The notes below the pieces were generated by a model. The model had not been told where the DNA came from, searched no databases, and saw only the letters and a program-made list of their open reading frames with translations. A stretch of 40,757 nucleotides of DNA from an uncultured Pelagibacteraceae bacterium (GTDB lineage: Bacteria; Pseudomonadota; Alphaproteobacteria; Pelagibacterales; Pelagibacteraceae), in the NCBI GenBank assembly GCA_902635335.1, contig CACPNO010000007.1, positions 1-40,757 on the forward strand. Reading direction: 5' to 3'. How positions within the stretch are numbered: position 1 is the stretch's first letter; each line of letters begins with the position of its first letter. Of this stretch, positions 1-7,596 are shown piece by piece. The position numbers were made by a program, and so were the translations under genes.

Positions 1-1010
1 GAAGAGTAATGAGAACATTAAAAAGATTTAACTCTGCCATCGAAGTATATTCTATCGATGAAGCATTTCTAGATTTGTCAAATTTTTCAGATGATGAAGT
101 TGAAAAAGTCGGAAGAGAAATCAGAGAGACAGTTTTAAAGTGGACAGGTATTCCAACTAGTATTGGTATTGCTAAAACAAAGACCCTAAGTAAAGTTGCA
201 AATCATATTGCGAAGAAAAAGAAATCAGGCGTAACAAGTTTAATAGGAATTGAAAATATTGACCCTATATTAGAAAAAGTTGAAATTAATGATGTATGGG
301 GTGTAGGAAGACAATTAACTAAGTTTTATCACAAAAATGGAATTTATAACGCTAAGCAACTAAAAAATAAATCAAATACGTGGATTAAGAAAAACTCAAA
401 TGTTTTAGGATCAAGAACTGCAATGGAATTAAGAGGAATTCCTTGTATTGATTTAGAGACAACTCAATCAAAAAGAAAAAGTTGTGTTGTATCTCGTTCC
501 TTTGGTCAAAGAATTGAAAAATATCAAGAATTAAAAGAAGCAGTAGCAAATTATTGTTTGAATGCGTCTGAAAAAATAAGATCTGAGTCTTTAATTGCAA
601 AGTCAATTACAGTTTTTGTAAGAACAAGTCCTTTTCAAAGTAGATTTGGATATTATTCAAACTCGAAAACAATAGATTTTGCAATTTCTACAAATAATAG
701 TATTGAAATAGTTAAGACTGCTTTAGTTGCTTTAGACTCTATTTTTAAAAATGGCTACCGTTATCAAAAAGCAGGTGTGATGCTTACTGGTTTATCTAAT
801 GAAGATCGTAGTAAGAACCTATTTTATTCTGAAAAAGATGAGAAAATTAAGGGTTTAATGAAATCTATTGATAATACTAACTACCGGTACGGAAGATCTA
901 CGTTAAGTCTTGCTAGCGCTGGTGTTCAAAAAAGATGGAACATGAGAAGAGAGCATTCTTCTAAAATAGATACAGCTGATTTCTACCTACTACCAACAAT
1001 CAGGACTTAA
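1..1010 (+). CDS. umuC: DNA polymerase V catalytic subunit UmuC, 5'-truncated by window edge
   Basis: Y-family translesion DNA polymerase, the catalytic part of Pol V, which copies past damaged bases during the SOS response. The reading frame is open to the left window edge (the codon before the first ATG at 9 reads Val, preceded by Arg), so the true start lies outside and about 335 C-terminal residues are present; the family is usually about 420. The first visible block contains the palm motif YSIDEAFLDL, whose Asp-Glu pair binds catalytic metal. It is followed by the TSIGIAKTKTLSKVANHIAKK stretch and the helix-hairpin-helix-like segment VWGVGRQL, then the little-finger and C-terminal UmuC regions. 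The partner umuD would be upstream and is not visible. The stop overlaps convergently, by 4 bases, the last gene of the glycan locus. Identification is firm. Confidence 0.93.
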   Translation, partial: RVMRTLKRFNSAIEVYSIDEAFLDLSNFSDDEVEKVGREIRETVLKWTGIPTSIGIAKTKTLSKVANHIAKKKKSGVTSLIGIENIDPILEKVEINDVWGVGRQLTKFYHKNGIYNAKQLKNKSNTWIKKNSNVLGSRTAMELRGIPCIDLETTQSKRKSCVVSRSFGQRIEKYQELKEAVANYCLNASEKIRSESLIAKSITVFVRTSPFQSRFGYYSNSKTIDFAISTNNSIEIVKTALVALDSIFKNGYRYQKAGVMLTGLSNEDRSKNLFYSEKDEKIKGLMKSIDNTNYRYGRSTLSLASAGVQKRWNMRREHSSKIDTADFYLLPTIRT

Positions 1011-1642
1011 TTTAAAGGTGCTAAAACAATCTTAATATTCTCTACTTTTTTATCGGAACTGTCAAATATCCCCATACCCTCAAATAAACCGCCATTAGCT
1101 TTTAAAATAATGGTAACATGCGAAGTATCATCGGTATCTAAATCTAATTTTCCATCAATTACTATTAAATCATCTCTACGTTGTTGAATTTTAATTTTTT
1201 TGCGGTGCTTGTCAGATATAATATTACTAAGTCCAACTTTATCATAAAAATATTTACCTTTTTCAAAGTTTATTAAATCAGAAACTATGAATTGATCACT
1301 TATAATTTTATTTGTTTTTTTTTCAATATTTAACCAGTACCAACTAAGTAAATATTTTCCTTCAATCTTAAGTTCATATGAAGGTAAATTATTGCAATCA
1401 TGCCACAATGCAGTTTTTTTACATGTCAAACCTCTCTTAAAAGAATCGTAATAAAGTACTTGGGGCTTAATAGGATCAAATCTATTCCCATTATAAATTC
1501 CAAATCTAAAAGCAACGCCAGGATTTTTACCCTTATGAGCTACGGGTATTGAAGAATTAATTCCTTTATGTTCATATAATTTGTCTTCGTTTACCCACAA
1601 ATTTATAAACCCATCTTTCTCAAATGACCAATTAACATGCAT
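1007..1642 (-). CDS. Polysaccharide-lyase-like protein, C-terminal half of a frameshifted gene
   Basis: This 211-residue frame carries the C-terminal half of a heparin-lyase-I-like (Pfam Polysacc_lyase, PF14099-type) jelly-roll protein and has no signal peptide. It begins at the strand HVNWSFEKDGFINLWVN, which in the paralogues at 3464 and 4384 is an internal segment (NTNWHPDPKKGFMRVWIDG and NIKWAEKGFMHLWIDG). It then has the family block RFGIYNGN and a YYDSFKRGLTC segment, and about 100 further residues not clearly matched in the paralogues. Inserting one A in the A10 run at 1662-1671 joins it in frame to the upstream half, adding residues NNWLDFL just before its ATG. That ATG overlaps the upstream stop as TAATG, so separate translation by reinitiation is also possible. 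I favour one broken or slippage-restored gene of about 438 residues. Confidence 0.8.
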   Translation of the reverse strand: MHVNWSFEKDGFINLWVNEDKLYEHKGINSSIPVAHKGKNPGVAFRFGIYNGNRFDPIKPQVLYYDSFKRGLTCKKTALWHDCNNLPSYELKIEGKYLLSWYWLNIEKKTNKIISDQFIVSDLINFEKGKYFYDKVGLSNIISDKHRKKIKIQQRRDDLIVIDGKLDLDTDDTSHVTIILKANGGLFEGMGIFDSSDKKVENIKIVLAPLN

Positions 1643-2322
1643 TAAAAAATCAAGCCAATTATTTTTTTTTTATTTAATTCAATAGCAGGTATAATAATTT
1701 GTTCTTCAACACTGTATTCTGGAACTTTACCGTTTTCTCTTATATAACAAGTTTCTCTAAATAATGTTAAGCCCTCCTCTTTAATTCTAAATCCTAATCT
1801 AAGACCAACTTCTTCACCAGGATCTGTACATGAAGGATATTTTTTATTTCTATATTTAGAACCTCCTAATTCTTTGAATTGACCAGTTAGGGTCCATGCT
1901 TCGTCAATATGATTTGTATCTTTAGGCAAATACATTGACCATGCATACCAAACCTCTCCATGATCTCCTTTATATTTTTTATTTAAAGGTTTAAAAAAAC
2001 CTACCTCAGATCTTCCCATAGATCCTATCTTTTTTCCTCTCAGACAATCCTCTTTTGAACAATCTCCGTCTCTCATTTCAAATCTCAGTGAATATTTACC
2101 ATCCCGTACGATTTTATTCTCGTATCTTAAATTCCAAGGATTTTGTGAAATTAGGCCATGGGTTTCTGGCTTTCCCCAATTGCCTGTTTTTTCAAGCCAT
2201 TTTAATTTTTTTTCATGCTTAAAAACGTAATTCTTTTCAAGATATTTTTTTGGAATATCACTTGAGTACCCATAGTTAACAAATACTAAAAATAAAAATA
2301 TAAAAGTTAGGATTATCTTCAT
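1642..2322 (-). CDS. Secreted polysaccharide-lyase-like protein, N-terminal half of a frameshifted gene
   Basis: 226 residues. The N-terminus has a Sec signal peptide (MKIILTFIFLFLVFVNYGYSS). The body carries the N-terminal half of the PF14099-type lyase fold: SLRFEMRDGDC, then GRSEVGFF, then a WYAWSMYLPKD strand that is typical of the family (compare RFELNDGEC, RTELYY and WYQFYIFLPKD in the gene at 3464). The frame runs into an A10 run and ends with an unrelated tail, IIGLIF. The start is the ATG at 2322, which overlaps the upstream stop as ATGA; an in-frame TTG four codons earlier is less likely. Its expected role is export to the periplasm or cell surface and cleavage of, or binding to, an acidic polysaccharide. 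As encoded it lacks the C-terminal strands of the fold and would probably be inactive unless slippage restores the frame. Confidence 0.8.
   Translation of the reverse strand: MKIILTFIFLFLVFVNYGYSSDIPKKYLEKNYVFKHEKKLKWLEKTGNWGKPETHGLISQNPWNLRYENKIVRDGKYSLRFEMRDGDCSKEDCLRGKKIGSMGRSEVGFFKPLNKKYKGDHGEVWYAWSMYLPKDTNHIDEAWTLTGQFKELGGSKYRNKKYPSCTDPGEEVGLRLGFRIKEEGLTLFRETCYIRENGKVPEYSVEEQIIIPAIELNKKKIIGLIF
1662..1671 (-). other. A10 homopolymer at the frameshift joining the two lyase halves
   Basis: Ten consecutive A on the coding (minus) strand. With ten, the frame ends at TAA 13 bases further on; with eleven (or eight), it continues through NNWLDFL into the downstream frame, whose family motifs then follow without interruption. 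It may be a sequencing or assembly indel, a true inactivating mutation, or a transcriptional slippage site of the kind described in AT-rich genomes. The sequence alone cannot decide. Confidence 0.85.
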
Positions 2323-3467
2323 TTTTTTAAACAATTCGGATTAAAACCAATAAGATCATCGATGCCATCTTTTAGCTCCTTTTTTCTTTTTTGTAGATAC
2401 ACAGGATCGTTTTCTAATTTAATTCCTGTAACAATCTCCATTAAAGTATCAATTCCAAAAGCATTTTGATGAGTATGTTTTCTTGCATTTAGAGGATCAG
2501 AAATCACATTACTTTTCTTTCCATCAAATTTTCTTTTTCTGAATTTATCCCAATCTTTAATTGCTAAATTAGCAACTTTTGAGGAGTTTATTAGTTTTTT
2601 TTTGAGCTTTCTTGGTATCTTTGCACCCCATAAATCAGCTATATATACGTATCCTAAAACTATGTTTAACCCATAAGTGTGATACCATTGAGCTCTATAT
2701 CCTCTAAATGAGTTATTATTAATATATCCATCTTTAAAAATTAATTTATTAAATTCTTTAAATCTAAAATTAATTTCATTTGCAGCTAAATTTTTATCAT
2801 TAATCCAAGAGGAATAAACTAATACTGAAGTTCCTCCATTTGCCATTTGATATATTCCTGACTGCTCCTCTTGAAATTCAATGGGTTTTAAAAATTTTTC
2901 ATACATTTTTATTATATATTTATTCACAATTTTAAATTCCTCACTATTCAATTCTGATTTTAACCATACAGCTGCAATCATATAGTTTGAAAATACTCCT
3001 CGGGCAAATTCATATTGATGGAACCAGCATGGAGAATTTGGATCATTGTTTACCCAACATTTAGGTTTATTTTTTAAACCCTCAATACTTATACTGTTAT
3101 ATAATGTGTCCTCTTTTGCTAAATTAACTAATAATTTCTTAGACACATTAATACTTTCTATATCATTTTTGCTTATTGCATTGTGTATGGCCGCTAAAAA
3201 TATTTTAATTGGTCCAGTAATTTTTTCATGTTTTACTGTCATGGAATTACTATTTGCCTTCCAATCAGCTGGCCAATCATAACCAATGAGGCTCTCGACC
3301 TTTTTGACATAAAAACTCAAATCAAAAGATATATAGGGCATTAAAGGGCAAGATTCAATTTGATTTGTATAAAAATATTTTGGAAAAATAATATCTTTAG
3401 ATTTGACTTTTGCTTGTGCTGGCAAAATTAAAAACAGACCTAAAAAAATAGATAAAATTTTTTTCAC
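2319..3467 (-). CDS. Secreted alginate-lyase-like (alpha/alpha toroid) protein
   Basis: 382 residues with a Sec signal peptide (MKKILSIFLGLFLILPAQA). The mature part is mostly helical. Its segment FRGYRAQWYHTYGLN, followed by VYIADLWG, resembles the catalytic RxxxALxYHNxAL region of PL5 alginate lyases (PF05426), which supplies the catalytic Tyr/His. An earlier block, QMANGGTSVLVYSSW, sits where PL5 enzymes carry an NNHxYW-type motif; here the Asn is kept but the following residues differ. The likely role is beta-elimination of uronic-acid-rich polysaccharide in the periplasm, either catabolic or, as for AlgL, clearing mis-exported polymer. Translation appears to start at GTG overlapping the previous stop as GTGA. 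It lies between two lyase-like genes, which supports the reading. The fold is likely, the substrate unknown. Confidence 0.6.
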   Translation of the reverse strand: MKKILSIFLGLFLILPAQAKVKSKDIIFPKYFYTNQIESCPLMPYISFDLSFYVKKVESLIGYDWPADWKANSNSMTVKHEKITGPIKIFLAAIHNAISKNDIESINVSKKLLVNLAKEDTLYNSISIEGLKNKPKCWVNNDPNSPCWFHQYEFARGVFSNYMIAAVWLKSELNSEEFKIVNKYIIKMYEKFLKPIEFQEEQSGIYQMANGGTSVLVYSSWINDKNLAANEINFRFKEFNKLIFKDGYINNNSFRGYRAQWYHTYGLNIVLGYVYIADLWGAKIPRKLKKKLINSSKVANLAIKDWDKFRKRKFDGKKSNVISDPLNARKHTHQNAFGIDTLMEIVTGIKLENDPVYLQKRKKELKDGIDDLIGFNPNCLKK

Positions 3468-4384
3468 TTCAAAAATGATTTTGAAACTTCAAGTATGTGA
3501 TTAGGATTTAATTTTTTATTATTTTTTCTATATGAATAAACTTCATACTTTTCTACAGTCTGAGTTTCAAGTTTTTGACACTCAGATTTATTAAATAATT
3601 TTTCGCATTTTTTTTCAGATCTTACGCCGTCAAAAAAGACAATTCTTTGGGGCATTTTGTTTGTTTCAAATATATTTTTATATCTAGACATAAAGCTATT
3701 ATATAATCCATATCTTAAACTTTGCTCCTTACCTTTAGTTGGATGATTTGAAATACCCTTAAAATCGATCTTTAATTGTCCATCTATCCAAACTCTCATA
3801 AAACCCTTCTTGGGATCTGGATGCCAATTAGTATTAAAAATAATTTGAGTCCAATTTCCTAATAAATCCTCATTTTTTTTTAACAATACATAAGAGTCTA
3901 TAAATGTATCTCCATTTCTATTAAAAGTTAAACCGGCATGCATATGCTGAAACATTACTAATACTTTAGAAGGTTTGTGCCTTTTCCATTGTATTAAAGA
4001 CATCTTAGATGGTGCAACAGAATTGTAATCTTTTGGTAAGAAAATATAAAATTGATACCATCGCTCAGCTTTTGATGAGTATCTTTTGTAGTATAGCTCA
4101 GTTCTTTCTCTGTCATTTTCACAATCACTCCATTTTGGTTCGTAACCACATTCACCATCATTTAGTTCAAATCTAACTGATTTTTCTCCAACAATAGAAA
4201 AATCAGATACAGAAACAGGATTAATTGCATGTCTTGCGTTTAGAAAATGAAATTGTTCGGGAATAGCTCTTCCATATTTATCTTCTTTTAAAGCTTTTTT
4301 GACTTGCGAAAATTTTGTTTTAGCAAATGCAGCCCCATTGATCATAGAAAATATCATTAAAAATAATAAAAATTTTTTTATCAT
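3464..4384 (-). CDS. Secreted polysaccharide-lyase-like protein (heparin lyase I-like), subtype A
   Basis: 306 residues, with Sec signal peptide ending AAFA. The PF14099-type jelly-roll order is visible: RFELNDGEC and RTELYY (about 70-100), WYQFYIFLPKDY (about 108-120), the metal/substrate-cleft-like strand FQHMHAGL (about 145), NTNWHPDPKKGFMRVWIDG (about 190), LRYGLYN (about 220), then FFDGVRSEKKC. Family members are polysaccharide lyases that split uronate-containing glycans, but catalytic residues vary and I cannot assign them with certainty. It is closest within this window to the frameshifted gene at 1007-2322, sharing the RFE..DG.C and R[ST]E[LV] blocks. The start ATG overlaps the stop of the upstream paralogue as TAATG, implying translational coupling. 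Substrate and activity are not shown by the sequence. Confidence 0.72.
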   Translation of the reverse strand: MIKKFLLFLMIFSMINGAAFAKTKFSQVKKALKEDKYGRAIPEQFHFLNARHAINPVSVSDFSIVGEKSVRFELNDGECGYEPKWSDCENDRERTELYYKRYSSKAERWYQFYIFLPKDYNSVAPSKMSLIQWKRHKPSKVLVMFQHMHAGLTFNRNGDTFIDSYVLLKKNEDLLGNWTQIIFNTNWHPDPKKGFMRVWIDGQLKIDFKGISNHPTKGKEQSLRYGLYNSFMSRYKNIFETNKMPQRIVFFDGVRSEKKCEKLFNKSECQKLETQTVEKYEVYSYRKNNKKLNPNHILEVSKSFLK

Positions 4385-5388
4385 TAAAAAGGTCTTGGGT
4401 TTTTTGGATAACCTAAATTTTTACAAGTTGCAGATTGTGTAGCAGTTTTACACAATACAACAACCCTAACTCCTTTAAGTTGTGATTGATCTGATAGTTG
4501 ACTTATAATTTCATTGCATCCACTCCATAAATCTTCACATTTGTCAGCTTTACCAACGTTAGAATATCTAATTTTAAGATCTGGAACTTCTAAACCTTCA
4601 TTAGTTGCCTGATGCATATGGTGTCTGTATGGTCCAAATTTAAATCTAACACTTGACGCCCCTGCTAAAGTATCCCCGAAATAACTAGATCTTAAAGTGC
4701 CATCAATCCATAAATGCATAAAACCTTTTTCAGCCCATTTAATATTTAATAAAACATTAACCCACTTACCTTTTAATGGAGAAAAGTTAGGATCAAGATT
4801 AACAACATAATGTTCTGGATAAAAGTATTCAGCACCCATTTCATTTTTATACGCTGTATAGTTTGGAGAGTTAAAGTTCCATGTAAATCTATTATTTACA
4901 ATATTAAACGCTCCATCATGGGTTTTTTCTCCTTTACCGTAAAGTTTTTTAAAATCAAATAAAGATATTGTATGATTGTCAGTTCTTATATCCACTGGAA
5001 CGAAATAACCAACCCTATACCATTTTGTTTTATTTTTTTTTGTAGTTTCTTTATAAGGTTCCATGATTTGGAATCTTTGAGCATGACCTTCAATGCCAAA
5101 TCTTTTCCAATCGAGTTTATGCCCCTTATATGAATACTTTAAATCGAATTCTATTCCTTTTTCGGCAACACCCAGTCTATCCTCAAGATTGTCAAAAAAT
5201 TTATAAATATTTGGATTTTTAATATTTCTTAAAGTAAAAACCATTTTATTATCTGATTGAGCTTTTAGTACATAATGAGCAAAATCTTTTTTCTCTTTTT
5301 TATTCATATTGATATGCTTCTTTTCAGCATAAGTATTTGATGATATTAAAAATAAGATTATAAAAAATATTAAATTGATTTTTTTCAT
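4384..5388 (-). CDS. Secreted polysaccharide-lyase-like protein, subtype B
   Basis: 334 residues with Sec signal peptide (MKKINLIFFIILFLISSNTYA). It shares the C-terminal half of the fold with its neighbours: GKWVNVLLNIKWAEKGFMHLW, RFKFGPYRHH, then KIRYSNVGKADKCEDLW. The N-terminal half differs from subtype A: a KGHKLDWKRFG segment followed by QRFQIMEPY, matched in the next gene upstream by KGHPEDWDLSD and QRWEFVTKR. It therefore pairs with the 392-residue gene as a tandem duplicate. A proline-rich tail (YPKNPRPF) ends the protein, and four or more Cys near the C-terminus could form disulfides in the periplasm. The role is probably binding or cleavage of an acidic glycan, without certainty that it is an active enzyme. 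Nine bases separate it from the upstream stop. Confidence 0.65.
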   Translation of the reverse strand: MKKINLIFFIILFLISSNTYAEKKHINMNKKEKKDFAHYVLKAQSDNKMVFTLRNIKNPNIYKFFDNLEDRLGVAEKGIEFDLKYSYKGHKLDWKRFGIEGHAQRFQIMEPYKETTKKNKTKWYRVGYFVPVDIRTDNHTISLFDFKKLYGKGEKTHDGAFNIVNNRFTWNFNSPNYTAYKNEMGAEYFYPEHYVVNLDPNFSPLKGKWVNVLLNIKWAEKGFMHLWIDGTLRSSYFGDTLAGASSVRFKFGPYRHHMHQATNEGLEVPDLKIRYSNVGKADKCEDLWSGCNEIISQLSDQSQLKGVRVVVLCKTATQSATCKNLGYPKNPRPF

Positions 5389-5400
5389 TTATGTATTTTA
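5366..5400 (-). repeat. Duplicated leader, copy 1 (start of the 334-residue lyase-like gene)
   Basis: About 35 bases covering the ribosome-loading region and first codons of the gene at 4384-5388 closely match the equivalent bases at 6554-6590. The copies share AAAATA before the start and GAAAAAAATCA after it, followed by TTTAATATT. It marks the 5' end of a tandem gene duplication. Confidence 0.6.
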
Positions 5401-6576
5401 AAATTTTCCAACTTTACTTTCATAGTGGACATAGCATGCATTATTCTCTTGGTCAGAAAAATTAGTGAATTTTTCCATACACTTAGTCAAACCCTCTTTA
5501 GCTGCACCAGCTTTACTATATCCTATAAACTTTAAAAGATATTTATCGTCATTTTTATTTTTAATAATCGCTAAAAAGTTACCTTTCATTTCCTCAAATT
5601 TTATTTCTTCAGGAACAACTTTAGAAGTAATTCTCTTTATTTTTTTTGCCCCCTCAGGCATATATTCTGAATCACGGATTTTATATTTATATTTTGATCT
5701 TGCTATTTTATCTTTAGATTTGTAATCACATTTTTCTTTATCCATAATTTTTTCACAATTTTTACTTATTACATACTCTTTGATAGATAGAGTTGATGGT
5801 TCAATTAAGTCCGGGTCATAAGCTGTACTCCAATATCTATACAGACCAATTTTAAAAGCTATACCCCCAGTTTTGTCTAAAATCATGTTTGGTCCGTAAA
5901 ACTCAATTACTCTTTCATCATTTAACCACATTATAAATTCTCCATCCTCTTTTTTGGATGGTTTTATTTTAAAATAAGCGGTGCTAAATTCTTTTTTATA
6001 AGCGCTTAAACTCCCTAAATCAAATTTATACAACTTTTGTTTAAATCTATTTGCTACTGGGTCAATATCCGTCCAATAAACCTCTTCTATTTGTTTGTAA
6101 AAAAATTCCATTCTATTTGGAAGATCGTCTTCGTCGGTAGTGTACCTAATTTGCATCGAGGGATAAATTATCTCTCCTCCTTTTTTAGTTCCAACTACTT
6201 GCCAAATATTGGCACTATGATTTTGTCCCGCATTTAATTTAAAAGTATATTTTAAGTAAACTTCCTTACCAAGTTTATGATAATTTTTCCTTTTAGTAAC
6301 AAATTCCCATCTTTGAGCTTGATCATCTGAGAGATCCCAGTCTTCAGGATGCCCCTTCATACTATAATCAAGCGTAATCTCTACAGCTTCCTCATCTTCA
6401 TTGTAATTAAGTATTTTTTTATGTTTTGTCAAAGAGTCATATGCAAGACTCATTTTTTTCTTTGCTTCTTCACCAAGAATTTCTTTTTTAAATTTTTTCA
6501 AAGCATCAATTTTTTCTGCAAAAACATTTGCGTTTAAGAAAAATATTAAAGGAAATATTAAACTGATTTTTTTCAA
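5398..6576 (-). CDS. Secreted polysaccharide-lyase-like protein, subtype B, TTG start
   Basis: 392 residues with signal peptide (MKKISLIFPLIFFLNANVFA) nearly identical in its first residues to that of the next gene downstream. Matching blocks are KGHPEDWDLSD, QRWEFVTKR, FIMWLNDERVIEFYG (the GF..W.DG strand of the paralogues), AFKIGLYRY, then KEYVISKNCEKIM. A C-terminal extension of about 90 residues (from about 305, rich in Lys, Glu and containing FLAIIKNKNDDKYLLKFIGYSKAG) is absent from the other members and may be a small extra domain. No ATG fits the signal peptide; the start is TTG, aligned with the ATG of its tandem partner in a duplicated leader. Its family role is cleavage or binding of uronate glycans. 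Confidence 0.65.
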   Translation of the reverse strand: MKKISLIFPLIFFLNANVFAEKIDALKKFKKEILGEEAKKKMSLAYDSLTKHKKILNYNEDEEAVEITLDYSMKGHPEDWDLSDDQAQRWEFVTKRKNYHKLGKEVYLKYTFKLNAGQNHSANIWQVVGTKKGGEIIYPSMQIRYTTDEDDLPNRMEFFYKQIEEVYWTDIDPVANRFKQKLYKFDLGSLSAYKKEFSTAYFKIKPSKKEDGEFIMWLNDERVIEFYGPNMILDKTGGIAFKIGLYRYWSTAYDPDLIEPSTLSIKEYVISKNCEKIMDKEKCDYKSKDKIARSKYKYKIRDSEYMPEGAKKIKRITSKVVPEEIKFEEMKGNFLAIIKNKNDDKYLLKFIGYSKAGAAKEGLTKCMEKFTNFSDQENNACYVHYESKVGKF

Positions 6577-6590
6577 TTGTATATTTTAGT
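6554..6590 (-). repeat. Duplicated leader, copy 2 (start of the 392-residue lyase-like gene)
   Basis: Second copy of the leader described at 5366-5400. Here the initiation codon is TTG instead of ATG at the aligned position, and the upstream bases overlap the end of the glycosidase gene. Confidence 0.6.
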
Positions 6591-7596
6591 TAATTTTTAA
6601 ATTTTTTGTAGAACCATCTTTATAAGTAAATTCTACTTCTTCATTTGAAATAGATTTTATTGATGTAAAACCATCATATTCACTAATAAATTCGTTTAAT
6701 TTTTTTCTATTTTTCTTCGACATTTTTTTTCCTGGTGCGTTTACACCTACATCAATGATTAATTCAGCACCATTTAGAAAAGCATTTACATAAGCTTTTA
6801 TCGGAGGACCACAGGTCATGGCCTCTGTCATCCAAATTGGTTTATCAACATCAACACTTTTTAATAAATCAGCAAATTCATCTACCCATAGCTCTTTATC
6901 ACACTGTCCATCTGGACCGCTTATATGGTGAATATTTGCAATATCAAAATGGTCCTTAATTTTTGGCAAAGCTGATTTCCAATATTTTTTATTTTCTGGA
7001 AACATTCCTGCAGCTCCAGCCATAACGATAACTGCATCTGGTTGCTGTTCTTTAATTACTTTTGAAGAAAAATTAAAAATTTCAACAAAATCTTCCTCAC
7101 TTCCTTTAAAAAACATATCAAACTCAGGTTCATTCATCACATCCCAATATGTAATTGGTTTTGTTAATCCAGGCATATCATTTGAACCATCTCCATCATA
7201 TCTATCCACCAATTTTATAAGAAACGTTTTATAATCCTCCATTGAACATGGTTTGCTTAAATATTTTGTAAAACGTTTTCCAAATGGACTTCTGGCTTTT
7301 TTTCTTTTACAAGATTTTTGGTCCCAATTTGTATGAGGCCAGATGGTTGCTAAAATTGTTTGATTGTGTTCCTGTGCATATACAACGTATTTATCTACAT
7401 CTTCCCAAAAAAATTTACCTTTTTCACTTTCTATATGATTCCAAACGAAAGGTCCTGGATGAGGTCTTACCCATTGACCATCTTTGCCACGCATTTTTTT
7501 GTCTCTCATTTCAGTTAATTCACCAAATCTAGATTGAGAATTTGCAAAATTTGTTAACAATAAAAATGATAATAAAATTGTAAATATTCTTTTCAT
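6586..7596 (-). CDS. Secreted clan GH-A glycoside hydrolase (TIM barrel)
   Basis: 336 residues with Sec signal peptide (MKRIFTILLSFLLLTNFANS). The beta/alpha-barrel of clan GH-A is recognisable. GPFVWNHIESEKGKFFWEDVD is the typical early segment of GH39/GH42/GH10-like enzymes. YWDVMNEPE carries the acid/base Glu (about 156) after an Asn, and PIWMTEAMT carries the nucleophile Glu (about 258). The Asn-Glu-Pro plus Thr-Glu pair, about 100 residues apart, implies a retaining mechanism. The exact GH family and linkage cut cannot be told from the sequence. It is short for GH42 or GH39, so it is a catalytic-domain-only protein. The start is the ATG overlapping the DUF1501 stop as TGATG; a TTG one codon earlier is less likely. 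It would act on the same exported glycan as the lyase-like neighbours. Confidence 0.78.
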   Translation of the reverse strand: MKRIFTILLSFLLLTNFANSQSRFGELTEMRDKKMRGKDGQWVRPHPGPFVWNHIESEKGKFFWEDVDKYVVYAQEHNQTILATIWPHTNWDQKSCKRKKARSPFGKRFTKYLSKPCSMEDYKTFLIKLVDRYDGDGSNDMPGLTKPITYWDVMNEPEFDMFFKGSEEDFVEIFNFSSKVIKEQQPDAVIVMAGAAGMFPENKKYWKSALPKIKDHFDIANIHHISGPDGQCDKELWVDEFADLLKSVDVDKPIWMTEAMTCGPPIKAYVNAFLNGAELIIDVGVNAPGKKMSKKNRKKLNEFISEYDGFTSIKSISNEEVEFTYKDGSTKNLKIN

